Both the position numbers and the translations under genes were made by a program. 64,000 nucleotides of DNA from Enhydrobacter aerosaccus (GTDB lineage: Bacteria; Pseudomonadota; Alphaproteobacteria; Reyranellales; Reyranellaceae), in NCBI RefSeq assembly GCF_900167455.1, contig NZ_FUWJ01000002.1, forward strand, positions 1,116,305 to 1,180,304, written 5' to 3'. Positions 21,776-34,794 of this stretch are shown in pieces (the first letter of the stretch is position 1; each line of letters begins with the position of its first letter). The notes under the pieces were generated by a model. That model was not told where the DNA came from. It saw only the letters and a list, made by a program, of their open reading frames with translations, and ran no database searches.

Positions 21776-22699
21776 ATGGATATCGTCGCGACCCTCCTCG
21801 ACACCCTGATTTCCGCTGCTTTCTGGACGGCGGTGTTGCGCATCGCCACTCCGTATGTGCTGGGAACGCTCGGCGAGTTGATCTGCGAACGGGCCGGCGT
21901 CCTCAATCTCGGCATCGAAGGCATCATGACCCTGGGCGCGATGGCCGGTTGGATGACCGTCTATCAAGGCGGCGGGCTTTGGGCCGGTGTTCTGGCCGCA
22001 GCGGCCTGCGGAGCCTTGTTCGGCCTGCTGCATGCCGCACTGACCGTGCCTCTGGGCCTGTCGCAGCACGTTACCGGCATCGGCGTGACGCTGCTGGGCA
22101 CCAGCCTGTCCTCCTTCGTCTATCGCCTCGTCCTGCCGCAGGCCAGCACGCCCCCGACCATCGTTCCCTTCCAGCCATTGCCTCTGCCGGGCGCGCTGGC
22201 GCAGACGCCGCTGACCTACTCGGCCTTGGCGCTGGTGGGCGGAATTGCCTATGTCCTTTATCGCACCCCGGTCGGGCTGGCGGTCCGGATGGTCGGCGAG
22301 AATCCAGCCGCCGCCGAAGCGCAAGGCCTCAACGTCACAGCGCTGCGCGTAGGAGCGGTCATGGCGGGGAGCGCCCTGATGGCATTGGCGGGTTCCTTCC
22401 TCACGCTCTCGGCCTTCAACGCTTTCTTCTTCAATATGGTGAACGGGCGTGGCTGGATCTGCATTGCGTTGGTCGTTTTCGCCTCGTGGCGACCGGGGAA
22501 GGCTCTTGTTGGCGCCCTCCTGTTCGCCGTCTTCGACGCCCTGCAAGTGCGCTTGCAGCAAGCGTCCGGTGGTGTGTTGCCGTATCAGGTCTTCCTCATG
22601 ATGCCCTATCTGCTCAGCATCCTGGCGCTGGTGCTGGTTGCGCGCCGCGCCTCCTACCCTCATGCGCTGATGGTTCCATACCGCAAAGGAGAGCGCTGA
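21776..22699 (+). CDS. ABC transporter permease, nucleoside type (YufQ-like)
   Basis: Second integral-membrane permease, 307 residues, with about 8 hydrophobic segments. The motif TLGELICERAGVLNLGIEG is the classic signature of this subfamily. I start at ATG 21776, 7 bases after the previous stop; the frame is open to 21728 but that part overlaps the previous gene. Its TGA shares a base with the ATG of the deaminase gene. With the upstream genes it completes an importer. Confidence 0.92.
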   Translation: MDIVATLLDTLISAAFWTAVLRIATPYVLGTLGELICERAGVLNLGIEGIMTLGAMAGWMTVYQGGGLWAGVLAAAACGALFGLLHAALTVPLGLSQHVTGIGVTLLGTSLSSFVYRLVLPQASTPPTIVPFQPLPLPGALAQTPLTYSALALVGGIAYVLYRTPVGLAVRMVGENPAAAEAQGLNVTALRVGAVMAGSALMALAGSFLTLSAFNAFFFNMVNGRGWICIALVVFASWRPGKALVGALLFAVFDALQVRLQQASGGVLPYQVFLMMPYLLSILALVLVARRASYPHALMVPYRKGER

Positions 22700-23988
22700 T
22701 GTTCGATCTCGTTCTGCGCGGCGCTTCCTTGCCTGACGGCCGCAGCGGCGTCGATATCGGTATCCGGGATGGACGCATCATCGCGGTCGAGTCGGCGCTG
22801 GCCGGCCAGGCAGGCCAGGAGATCGATGCAAACGGCCGGCTGGTCACGCCGCCCTTTGTCGATGCGCATTTCCATATGGATTCGACCTTGAGCTACGGGC
22901 TGCCGCGCGTGAACCGGTCCGGCACGCTCCTGGAAGGCATCGAGCTGTGGGGCGAACTGAAGCCACAGCTCGTTCAGGAGGCCATCGTCGAGCGGGCGCT
23001 GGCCTACTGCGATTGGGCCGTGGCGCGGGGGCTGCTGGCGATCCGCAGTCACGTCGATATCTGCGATCCACGCCTCCTGGCCGTCGAGGCATTGCTGGAG
23101 GTGAAGAAGCGGGTCGCCCCCTATCTCGACCTTCAGCTGGTGGCCTTCCCGCAGGACGGCGTGTTGCGCTCGGCGGGCGCGAAGGACCAGCTGGTCCGCG
23201 CGCTCGACCTCGGCGTCGATGTCGTCGGCGGTATTCCCCATTTCGAACGGACCATGGCCGAGGGCGCCGCCTCGGTTCGGCTGCTATGCGAGATTGCCGC
23301 CGCGCGTGGATTGCTGGTCGACATGCATTGCGACGAGAGCGACGACCCGCTGTCGCGTCACGTCGAGACCCTGGCCTGCGAGACACAGCGGCTGGGCCTG
23401 CAGGGCCGGGTGACGGGCTCGCATCTCACCTCGATGCACTCGATGGACAACTACTACGTCTCGAAGCTGATTCCGCTGATGGCGGAGGCGCAGCTTGGCG
23501 TGGTCGCCAACCCGTTGATCAACATCACTCTGCAGGGGCGTCACGATACCTATCCAAAACGCCGCGGCATGACGCGCGTGCCCGAGCTGATGGCGGCCGG
23601 GCTTACGGTGGCATTCGGGCACGATTGCGTCATGGATCCCTGGTATCCGCTCGGATCAGGCGACATGCTCGACGTGGCAAACATGGGCCTGCATGTCGCG
23701 CAGATGACCGGCCAGGAGGGCATGAAGGCCTGTTTCGACGCCGTCACGATCAATGCCGCGCGGCTCCTGCATCTCGATGGCTACGGCCTTGCGCCCGGAT
23801 GCCACGCCAATCTCGTGGTGCTGCAGGCCGGCAACCCGGTGGAGGCAATCCGGACCCGGGCAACGCGCCTGTTCGTGGTGCGGCGCGGCCGGATCGTCAG
23901 CCGATGCGAGCCAGCGCGCGCAGCACTGAACCTGCCGGAACGCCCGGCAAGCGTCGATTTTACGTTCGGCCCGACCCGGCCCGTTTAG
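22699..23988 (+). CDS. CodA-family amidohydrolase with Asp314-to-Cys change; probable 5-methylcytosine/cytosine deaminase
   Basis: Amidohydrolase of 429 residues, close in length to E. coli cytosine deaminase CodA (427). All catalytic positions appear at a constant offset of minus 4 from CodA: H57 and H59 (metal), Q152, H210 (metal), E213, H242 and D309. The downstream DPWYPLG motif is also kept. The residue matching CodA Asp314 is Cys310 (TGC at 23626-23628). CodA homologues lacking that aspartate, described from Klebsiella, Rhodobacter and Corynebacterium, deaminate 5-methylcytosine to thymine. I therefore infer a 5-methylcytosine or broad cytosine deaminase, acting in the cytoplasm on what the linked importer brings in. 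The TGATG overlap with the permease gene couples the two. Isocytosine, isoguanine or other pyrimidine-like substrates remain possible. No CodB symporter is nearby. Confidence 0.85.
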   Translation: MFDLVLRGASLPDGRSGVDIGIRDGRIIAVESALAGQAGQEIDANGRLVTPPFVDAHFHMDSTLSYGLPRVNRSGTLLEGIELWGELKPQLVQEAIVERALAYCDWAVARGLLAIRSHVDICDPRLLAVEALLEVKKRVAPYLDLQLVAFPQDGVLRSAGAKDQLVRALDLGVDVVGGIPHFERTMAEGAASVRLLCEIAAARGLLVDMHCDESDDPLSRHVETLACETQRLGLQGRVTGSHLTSMHSMDNYYVSKLIPLMAEAQLGVVANPLINITLQGRHDTYPKRRGMTRVPELMAAGLTVAFGHDCVMDPWYPLGSGDMLDVANMGLHVAQMTGQEGMKACFDAVTINAARLLHLDGYGLAPGCHANLVVLQAGNPVEAIRTRATRLFVVRRGRIVSRCEPARAALNLPERPASVDFTFGPTRPV

Positions 23989-24053
23989 CGCGAATTCGGC
24001 CGGCTCCTCTGCGGCTGCCGTTTTTCGACGCCCGATGCGCCATGACTGCGGGC

Positions 24054-25037
24054 TTACAGGCGCTTGAGTTCGCTGGAGGCGGCCCAATTGATCTCGGAGA
24101 CGGTGGGGCAGCGCGCCTGTGCAAGCTGGAACTGCTCGCGGGCGCGCTGGCGATCGCCCTGGCGCAGGGCTTCCATGCCGATGAAGAAGGCGGCTGGGCA
24201 TTTGCCGTTGGTGCGCTTGGCGCTGTCATCGGACTCGGCCACGACCTCGAGCTCTCCGGGCGAGAGCCGTCCGAGCAGGAACTTGGCGATCGGCGCCGGC
24301 CATTCGGTGAGATCCTGCTTGTCGACGGCCCGGGCCAGCAATGCACGGCCATCGCGTCGGGTATGCACGTCCGCCGCATAGCGCCAAAGCAGCGGCGGCA
24401 GACGTGCCCGCAGCGAGGTCCGCCCGGCCAGGGAGCCGTCGAAATCCTCGGCCGCCTGTCGGTAGTTGCCCAGATTGAAATTGGCATGTCCCCGGAAATA
24501 GAGGGCTGTCCGACGCTCTCCTTCGCTCGAGGCAGCGGCGACGGCGCCGTCGAGCAGCTCCAGCGCCTTGTCGAAGTCGGCGATCTGCATGTTCACCTGG
24601 GCCTGGGCGATCATCAGCCAGGGATCGCCCGGCTTGCGTTGCAGCCCGTATTCCAGGGTCCGCAAGGCGGCGGCCCGGTCTCCCCCGCCCGCCAATTCAG
24701 GTTGCGTGCTGGAAAGCACCACCTGCCAGACATTGGGCATGAGCTTGCCCATTTCGGCTACGTCCTTCTGGCTGTCCGCATCGCGGCCGGCCTGGCTCAG
24801 CTGATAGGCGCGGATGCTGAGATAGACGGTCCGATCGACGGGCGAGAGCTGGCTGGCGGACAGGATCCTGTTCAGCGTGTCGATCTGCGTATTGCGGGAC
24901 GTCCCGACGGGTAGGCGGCCAAAATCGCGGGCAGCGGCTGCGCCCTCGCCGTCACCATTGCGTGAACCGGCACTGTCGCAGGCGGCAACGAGAAGGACGG
25001 CCAGAATGCCCAGGATGCGGCTGATCTTCGAGGCCAT
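24054..25037 (-). CDS. TPR-repeat lipoprotein
   Basis: Secreted lipoprotein of 327 residues. The signal peptide ends at the lipobox LLVAAC (Cys near 20). The body is alpha-helical with tetratricopeptide-like repeats; clear units lie around 130-165, 170-205 (YFRGHANFNLGNYRQAAEDF) and 285-315. No enzyme motif is seen. TPR lipoproteins usually scaffold envelope complexes; the partner is unknown. It is convergent with the deaminase operon and divergent from acnA, so it is a single-gene unit. Confidence 0.8.
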   Translation of the reverse strand: MASKISRILGILAVLLVAACDSAGSRNGDGEGAAAARDFGRLPVGTSRNTQIDTLNRILSASQLSPVDRTVYLSIRAYQLSQAGRDADSQKDVAEMGKLMPNVWQVVLSSTQPELAGGGDRAAALRTLEYGLQRKPGDPWLMIAQAQVNMQIADFDKALELLDGAVAAASSEGERRTALYFRGHANFNLGNYRQAAEDFDGSLAGRTSLRARLPPLLWRYAADVHTRRDGRALLARAVDKQDLTEWPAPIAKFLLGRLSPGELEVVAESDDSAKRTNGKCPAAFFIGMEALRQGDRQRAREQFQLAQARCPTVSEINWAASSELKRL

Positions 25038-25078
25038 GGATCAATCTCGCACATGGCGGCGCGGCGCGCATCCGCCGA

Positions 25079-25107
25079 TTGCCTGTCTCCGTCCATGCTC
25101 CTATTTT
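25079..25107 (+). promoter_or_regulatory. Candidate sigma-70-type promoter of acnA
   Basis: TTGCCT (25079-25084) and TATTTT (25102-25107) are separated by 17 bases and lie about 40 bases before the acnA start. Each matches the consensus in four positions. CAGGAG further on is the ribosome-binding site. Confidence 0.35.
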
Positions 25108-25148
25108 GCAACCGAATTTCGCCCAAACCGATCGCAGGAGTTAGCATC

Positions 25149-27836
<2,688 letters not shown>

Positions 27837-27845
27837 TCGGGCTCG

Positions 27846-28406
27846 ATGCAGGCCATGGCGACGGGGCTGGTCGGCCATTTCGTTGCCATGGCTCGCAACA
27901 ACGCCTGGGCAAACCATCGCCTGCTCAGCGCCTGCGAGGCGCTGAGCCCCGAGGCCTTCGCAGCGCCGCGCACCGGCTTCTTTCCGTCGCTGCGCGCCAC
28001 CTTCAATCACATCCTCGTCGTCGACTACTATTATCTCGATGCGCTCGAGGATCGGGATGCACTGCGCCGCTACAGTCTGCCCGATCCGGATTTCGCCGAC
28101 GGCCGCTCGATGCGTCAGGCCCAGACGGCCAGCGACAAGCGGCTGATCGCCTTCTGCGAGCGCCAAACCGAGGACAGCGTCGAGCGCCTGTGCGCGCTGC
28201 CGCGCCCCGATCGCCAACCACCGCCGACGCGCGTCGCCGCAGTGCTCGAGCATCTGTTCCAGCATCAGATCCACCATCGCGGCCAGGCCCACGCCATGCT
28301 GTCGAGCACCTCCATCAAGCCCCCCCAGCTCGACGAGTTCTTCCTGGCCGGCGAGGAGCATCTGCGCCGCGACGAGCTGCGGGCCCTGGACCTTCCCGAG
28401 ACCTGA
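27846..28406 (+). CDS. DinB-family protein (metal-dependent four-helix bundle)
   Basis: Protein of 186 residues in the DinB/YfiT-like putative metalloenzyme superfamily. The pattern NNAWANHRLL near the N-terminus, the first His ligand in FNHILVVDYYYLD and the HQIHHRGQ motif near 140 are typical of the metal site. Some relatives are thiol-dependent transferases; the substrate here is unknown. It lies 9 bases after acnA and overlaps the following gene by one base (TGATG), so the three are probably co-transcribed. A second ATG three codons in is also possible. Confidence 0.85.
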   Translation: MQAMATGLVGHFVAMARNNAWANHRLLSACEALSPEAFAAPRTGFFPSLRATFNHILVVDYYYLDALEDRDALRRYSLPDPDFADGRSMRQAQTASDKRLIAFCERQTEDSVERLCALPRPDRQPPPTRVAAVLEHLFQHQIHHRGQAHAMLSSTSIKPPQLDEFFLAGEEHLRRDELRALDLPET

Positions 28407-29527
28407 TGCGGCAACGGTCCTCTTTTGCCGGCGCCGCGATCGAAGTGAGCGACCTTGCCCGCTCGATCGCCTTCCATCGCTTGTGGCTGCCCACCCTTGG
28501 CTTTCAACGAGTCTGGGAAGGCACGGGCAGCGTGCTGTGGGCCCGAGGCTACGACCAGCTCGTGATGCGCCAGGCCAAGGAAGGCGTTTCCTACGGGCCG
28601 GGAGCGCTTTCACTCGCCGTCTCGGCGGAGAGCCGCGGCCTGGTCGACCAGGTCTTTTCCGACCTGCGCACGGCGGGTGCCGCGGTCGAACAACCGCCGA
28701 TCGATCGCGAAGACTTCGCACCGGGGTGCTACTCGATGCGTTTCCGCGATCCCGATGGCGTTCCTATCGAGGTCGTATATCGCTGGCAGGAACTGCCCGA
28801 ACTCGCCGATGCCGAGCTGGTCAGCATTCCCGGCGTGGGCATCACCCTCGGCGGCTATTTCTTCAAGCCGCAAACCGGGCAGCCGCCCTATCCTGCTCTT
28901 GTCCTGCTGCACGGCTTCGCCGGCCATGCCCACAATCTCGCCGGCCTGGCCCGGAGGGCGACGGCCAATGGCTATGCCGCGCTCGCCCTGTCGTTGCGCG
29001 GATGGCTCGGCTCGGGAGGCGAGAACGATCAGGGATTGCGCCAGCCGCTCGACGTCCTCGCCGCCATCGACTGGTTGCTGCACCGGCCGCTGGTCGACCG
29101 CACCCGTATCGGTCTCGTCGGCGCCTCCATGGGGGGTCAGGTGGCGCTGCTGACCGCCGCCCACAAGCCGCCGATCGCCGCCGTCGCTTCCTATTTCGCG
29201 CCCACCGATCTCGCCCGCTGGCGCGACGCCAACCCCTTCATCCGCGACTATCTCGACGATCTGTGCGGGCCCGAGGGCCTGCCGGTACGTTCGCCGTTGT
29301 TGCGCGTGGCGCAGATCGACGTGCCGGTCCTGCTGATCCACGGCGACCAGGACGAAAACGTGCCGGTGCAACAGACTCTCACCATGGCCCAATCGCTGCG
29401 CGAACATGGCAAGGACGTGGAAACCCTGATCATCGAAGGCGCAACCCACTACTTCGACGACAAGGAATATGGCATTGCCTTGCGCAAGCTGTTCGAGTTC
29501 CTGCGGCGTCATCTCAATCGGAGCTAG
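28406..29527 (+). CDS. VOC (glyoxalase-like) domain fused to an alpha/beta hydrolase
   Basis: A 373-residue two-domain protein. Residues 1-128 form a vicinal-oxygen-chelate domain: it opens with GAAIEVSDLARSIAFHRLWL and ends with RFRDPDGVPIEVVYRW. From about 140 a dienelactone-hydrolase/S9-like hydrolase follows, with LLHGFAGH, nucleophile S241 in GASMGG, D316 in HGDQDENVP and H348 in GATHYF. The frame is continuous and I see no frameshift or linker stop. I start at ATG 28406, overlapping the DinB stop; the frame is open much further upstream but only as antiphase reading of acnA. The VOC half may bind or open a substrate for the hydrolase. The pairing is unusual and the substrate is unknown. 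Confidence 0.82.
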   Translation: MRQRSSFAGAAIEVSDLARSIAFHRLWLPTLGFQRVWEGTGSVLWARGYDQLVMRQAKEGVSYGPGALSLAVSAESRGLVDQVFSDLRTAGAAVEQPPIDREDFAPGCYSMRFRDPDGVPIEVVYRWQELPELADAELVSIPGVGITLGGYFFKPQTGQPPYPALVLLHGFAGHAHNLAGLARRATANGYAALALSLRGWLGSGGENDQGLRQPLDVLAAIDWLLHRPLVDRTRIGLVGASMGGQVALLTAAHKPPIAAVASYFAPTDLARWRDANPFIRDYLDDLCGPEGLPVRSPLLRVAQIDVPVLLIHGDQDENVPVQQTLTMAQSLREHGKDVETLIIEGATHYFDDKEYGIALRKLFEFLRRHLNRS

Positions 29528-29533
29528 CGGTTC

Positions 29534-30205
29534 ATGCGCGTGTCGGAAGCCATCAACTCCCGTCGGTCCATGCGGGTGTTCAAGCCGGATCCCGTGTCGA
29601 AGGCCGACATCGAATGGATCATCAGCAACGCCAACCGAGCCGCATCCAACGGCAACCTTCAGCCGTGGAAGCTGTACGTCACCATGGGCCCGGCACGGCA
29701 ACGCCTGTCGGCGGCGATCCTGAAGGCGATGGACGAGAATGATCTCGGGCCCGGCGCCGAGTACGACATCTATCCGAGAGAATTCAAGCCGGTCTACGAC
29801 CAGCGCCGCAAGCTGGTGGGCAAGCAGCTCTATACGCTGCTCGGCGTGCCCAGAGGCGATTCCGCCGGCATGCTGAGGCAGTTCCGCAAGAACTACGAGT
29901 TCTTCGATGCGCCGGTCGGCATGATCCTGTGTGTCGAGCGCGGCATGGGCAACGGCCAATGGATCGACTGCGGCATCTTCCTCGACCAGCTCATGCTGCT
30001 GGCACGCGAGAAGGGCCTGCATACCTGCCCGCAGGCCGCGTTCAGCCGCTTCCAGCACGTCGTTCGCCGCGAGCTCAAGATCCCCGACGACCAGATCGTG
30101 ATCTGCGGCCTGGCCCTGGGCCATGCCGATCCGGATGCCGTTCCCAACAACCTGGTGACCGAGCGCGCTCCGATCACTGACTTCACGACCTGGTTCAGCG
30201 AATGA
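29534..30205 (+). CDS. Nitroreductase-family FMN oxidoreductase
   Basis: Flavoprotein of 223 residues. The N-terminal phosphate-binding motif INSRRSMRVF and the flavin-contact segment NRAASNGNLQPW are classic for the nitroreductase family. The C-terminal part CGLALGHADPDAVPNN is also typical. It reduces nitro groups or quinones with NAD(P)H in related enzymes. It lies 6 bases after the hydrolase fusion gene, at the end of the acnA run. Confidence 0.9.
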   Translation: MRVSEAINSRRSMRVFKPDPVSKADIEWIISNANRAASNGNLQPWKLYVTMGPARQRLSAAILKAMDENDLGPGAEYDIYPREFKPVYDQRRKLVGKQLYTLLGVPRGDSAGMLRQFRKNYEFFDAPVGMILCVERGMGNGQWIDCGIFLDQLMLLAREKGLHTCPQAAFSRFQHVVRRELKIPDDQIVICGLALGHADPDAVPNNLVTERAPITDFTTWFSE

Positions 30206-30328
30206 CAATCGCCCGGCCTCAGCACGGCCTCGGCCTTTAGGTCGCGGCCAAAGTCGAATTGCCGGGGCCGGCGGCAGCGCGGTAAAACCCGAACAATTCG
30301 TGCTGATAAGGTTCTTGGGAGGAATTTC

Positions 30329-32266
<1,938 letters not shown>

Positions 32267-32278
32267 AGAAGGAGCACG

Positions 32279-33619
32279 ATGGCCAAGCCGACGATCCAAC
32301 AGCTCGCTGCGGACCTGGCCGCCGGGCGCACCACTTCCCGCGCCCTGACCGAACAGGCGCTGGCCCGCATCGAGGACCCAAAGGGCGAGGGCCAGCGCGT
32401 CTTCATCAAGGTCTACAAAACGCAGGCACTGGCCGCGGCCGACGCGAGCGATGCGCTGCGCAAGGCGGGGCTCGTGCCCTCGCCGCTCGCCGGCCTTCCG
32501 GTCTCGATCAAGAACCTCTGCGATGTCGCGGGCGAGACGACGCTCGCCGGCTCCAGGGCGCTCGATGACGCACCGCCGGCCAAGCAGGATGCACCCGTGC
32601 TGGCCCGCTTGCGAGCGGCCGGCGCCGTGATCGTCGGCAGCACCAACATGAGCGAGTTCGCCTTCTCGGGCGTAGGCTTCAACCCGCATTACGGCACGCC
32701 CGGCAATCCGGCAGACCGCACCCGCGTACCGGGCGGCTCGTCCTCGGGCGCCGCCGTCTCTGTTGCGGATGGCATGGCAGTCGTCGCGCTCGGCACGGAC
32801 ACCGGCGGCTCGGTGCGCATCCCATCCGCCGTCTGCGGCCTGGTGGGCTTCAAGCCGACGGCGCGGCGCGTACCGATCGACGGCGTGGTGCCGCTTTCGA
32901 CCTCGCTCGATTCGATCGGGCCGCTCGCCCAGTCGGTCGAGTGCTGCGCCATCGTCGACGCCGTCTTCGCCGGCGAGCCGATCACGATCCCTGATGCCGT
33001 GCCGCTGGCGGGCCTGCGTTTCGGCGTGCCGCGGCACTTCGTGCTCGACGACCTCGACAGCACGGTTGCCAAGGCCTTCGAGCGCGCCTGCGCCGCTTTG
33101 TCGGCCAAGGGCGTCCGCATCGAATCCTTCGACTTGCCACAGCTCAACGAGCTGCCGGCCATCAACGCCAAGGGCGGCTTCGCGGCCTCCGAAGCCTATG
33201 CCTGGCATCAGAAGCTGATCGGCCGCCGTGGCAAGGATTACGACCAGTTCGTTCATCCCCGCATCATGCGCGGCAGGGAGATGAGCGCTGCGGATTACAT
33301 CGATCTGCTGCAGGCGCGCGCCGATCTGCAGAAGCGTGTAGCGGCGATTACCTCGAACTACGACGCGGTGATCATGCCGACCTGCGCCATCGTGGCGCCG
33401 ACATTGGACGAGGTCTCGACGCCCGACGGCTTCACCAAGAAGAACCTGGCGCTGCTGCGCAACACCACGGTCGGCAACTTCCTCGATCGCTGCGCCATCA
33501 GCCTGCCCTGTCATGGCGGGAGCGAGCTGCCCGTCGGCTTCATGCTGATGGGCGAGACCATGGCCGACAAGCGACTGCTCGGCATCGCGCGCTCCGTGGC
33601 ATCAGTCGTGAAAGGCTAA
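32279..33619 (+). CDS. Amidase (amidase-signature family)
   Basis: Ser-cisSer-Lys amidohydrolase of 446 residues. The triad is K78 (SIKNL), cis-Ser S154 (GGSSSG) and nucleophile S178 (DTGGSVR); the 24-residue spacing between the serines is that of the family. Length and order fit single-domain members such as AtzF-, indoleacetamide- or malonamidase-like enzymes, not GatA, since no gatB or gatC is near. It begins 12 bases after acs with a GAAGGAG ribosome-binding site, so it is probably co-transcribed. Substrate unknown. Confidence 0.9.
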   Translation: MAKPTIQQLAADLAAGRTTSRALTEQALARIEDPKGEGQRVFIKVYKTQALAAADASDALRKAGLVPSPLAGLPVSIKNLCDVAGETTLAGSRALDDAPPAKQDAPVLARLRAAGAVIVGSTNMSEFAFSGVGFNPHYGTPGNPADRTRVPGGSSSGAAVSVADGMAVVALGTDTGGSVRIPSAVCGLVGFKPTARRVPIDGVVPLSTSLDSIGPLAQSVECCAIVDAVFAGEPITIPDAVPLAGLRFGVPRHFVLDDLDSTVAKAFERACAALSAKGVRIESFDLPQLNELPAINAKGGFAASEAYAWHQKLIGRRGKDYDQFVHPRIMRGREMSAADYIDLLQARADLQKRVAAITSNYDAVIMPTCAIVAPTLDEVSTPDGFTKKNLALLRNTTVGNFLDRCAISLPCHGGSELPVGFMLMGETMADKRLLGIARSVASVVKG

Positions 33620-33980
33620 GCGGGTGCTCCGCTGCGGGACAGACGTTCCCGCCAAACTCCTCATCTGCGGCGCGACACACCCGCGCTGCGGAAAGTTCGC
33701 GAATTCCTCTGCTCGCCGATCGAATCGCCAGAGTTTTCAGCTCCTTAAGGCCCGTTTCGCGAAACCCTCGCGAATCTTCGCGATCCCTTCGCGAAATTGG
33801 CAGCACCCGATCAAGGGTGCGGTGGGCAATGGAGCCGTGGGCGGAGACAATCGAAACCATGCCGGCAAGATACGCGCGCCCGGATGGTTCCAACGAATCC
33901 GGTCGTCAATGGCAGCAAGTGGCGATGTCGCGTATGACGCTGGGAGGAAAGGCTCTCGAGAGCGCGCGACGCGGCGCTCC
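33620..33980. other. Convergent intergenic region without a gene
   Basis: A 361-base gap between the amidase (plus) and flavin reductase (minus) stops. Short open frames here have no domain or credible start. It contains a cluster of TCGCGA palindromes (annotated separately) and a small hairpin GCACCC-loop-GGGTGC at 33803-33820 without a U-tract, which may help end one or both transcripts. Confidence 0.5.
33696..33795. repeat. Cluster of five TCGCGA palindromes
   Basis: TCGCGA occurs at 33697, 33757, 33769, 33778 and 33789, the last four within 38 bases and mostly as TTCGCGAA or close variants. Adjacent copies can pair with each other to make alternative stems. Confidence 0.5.
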
Positions 33981-34616
33981 TTACTGATATCGTGGATCGT
34001 CGGGCCGGCGCATTTTCCAGACGTTGTCGGTCGTGCTGTACTCGCTGTAGCCGAGGCGGGCGACCGGCTTGAAGGCGAGGACATCGACACGGCCGTCCTT
34101 CAGGATGCTGTCGTCGATATGCACGCCGACGACCTGGCCGAACACCACCGAGCCGCGCTGCGCCTCGTGGCCCTTCTCGACCGGCAGCTCGATCGTCTTC
34201 CAGTACTTGCACTCCAGCGCCACTGGCGATTCCTTCACCCGCGGCGGCTTCACATAGCGACAGGGTGCCGGTGTCAGGCCGGCCAGCTTCATCTCGTCGA
34301 TGCCGTAGGGGACCATCGACGTCGTGACATTCATCTTCTCGGCCAGTTCCGCCGAGACCATGTTGACCACGAACTCCCCGGTTTCCTCGGCGTTCATGCG
34401 GCTGTGCTTGGTCGGCGTATCGCCATAGGTGCCGGTGATGGCGAAATAGACCATCGGCGGAAATTCGCTCACGCCATTGTAGAAGCTGTAGGGCGCGAGA
34501 TTGACGCGGCCCTGCCGGTCGACGGTGGAGATCCAGCCGATCGGCCGCGGCACGATCAGCGCCTTGAGCGGATCGACGGCAAGACCGTGATCGCGCTTGG
34601 CCGCATCATAGAACAT
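33981..34616 (-). CDS. Flavin reductase family protein (FMN-binding split barrel)
   Basis: A 211-residue protein of the flavin-reductase-like/DIM6 group. It begins MFYDAAKRD, followed by PRPIGWISTVD, NLAPYSFYNGVS and the acidic VNMVSAELAEKMN segment. Relatives bind FMN and supply reduced flavin, or act as oxidoreductases on aromatic compounds. I choose ATG 34616 because GGGGAG lies about 10 bases upstream; the 90-residue open extension has no conservation and overlaps the divergent SCO gene. It is convergent with the amidase. Confidence 0.88.
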   Translation of the reverse strand: MFYDAAKRDHGLAVDPLKALIVPRPIGWISTVDRQGRVNLAPYSFYNGVSEFPPMVYFAITGTYGDTPTKHSRMNAEETGEFVVNMVSAELAEKMNVTTSMVPYGIDEMKLAGLTPAPCRYVKPPRVKESPVALECKYWKTIELPVEKGHEAQRGSVVFGQVVGVHIDDSILKDGRVDVLAFKPVARLGYSEYSTTDNVWKMRRPDDPRYQ

Positions 34617-34794
34617 TCGCTTGTCTCCCCTCGGACGCAGAACTGAACGCTCGCTTGCGCAATAAACCGCCGAGCCGCTCCTCTGTCCATCCCGCCGGTA
34701 ACCTGTCGGCAATCCGGGGGCTTTGCCAATGGGACACGCGTGCGACGAGCGGTCCGGCTTGCCGAGTCCCCACGCCGGCCTCATCTTCGCATCC

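Noticed and set aside
23989-24053. Possible terminator after the deaminase gene (CGGC-loop-GCCG followed by TTTTT)
   Set aside because: The stem is only 4 bp with a long loop; the T-run alone is not enough to support it.
33540-33893. Possible 117-residue gene on the minus strand in the amidase / flavin reductase gap
   Set aside because: Overlaps the amidase end and the TCGCGA cluster; no domain, no ribosome-binding site.
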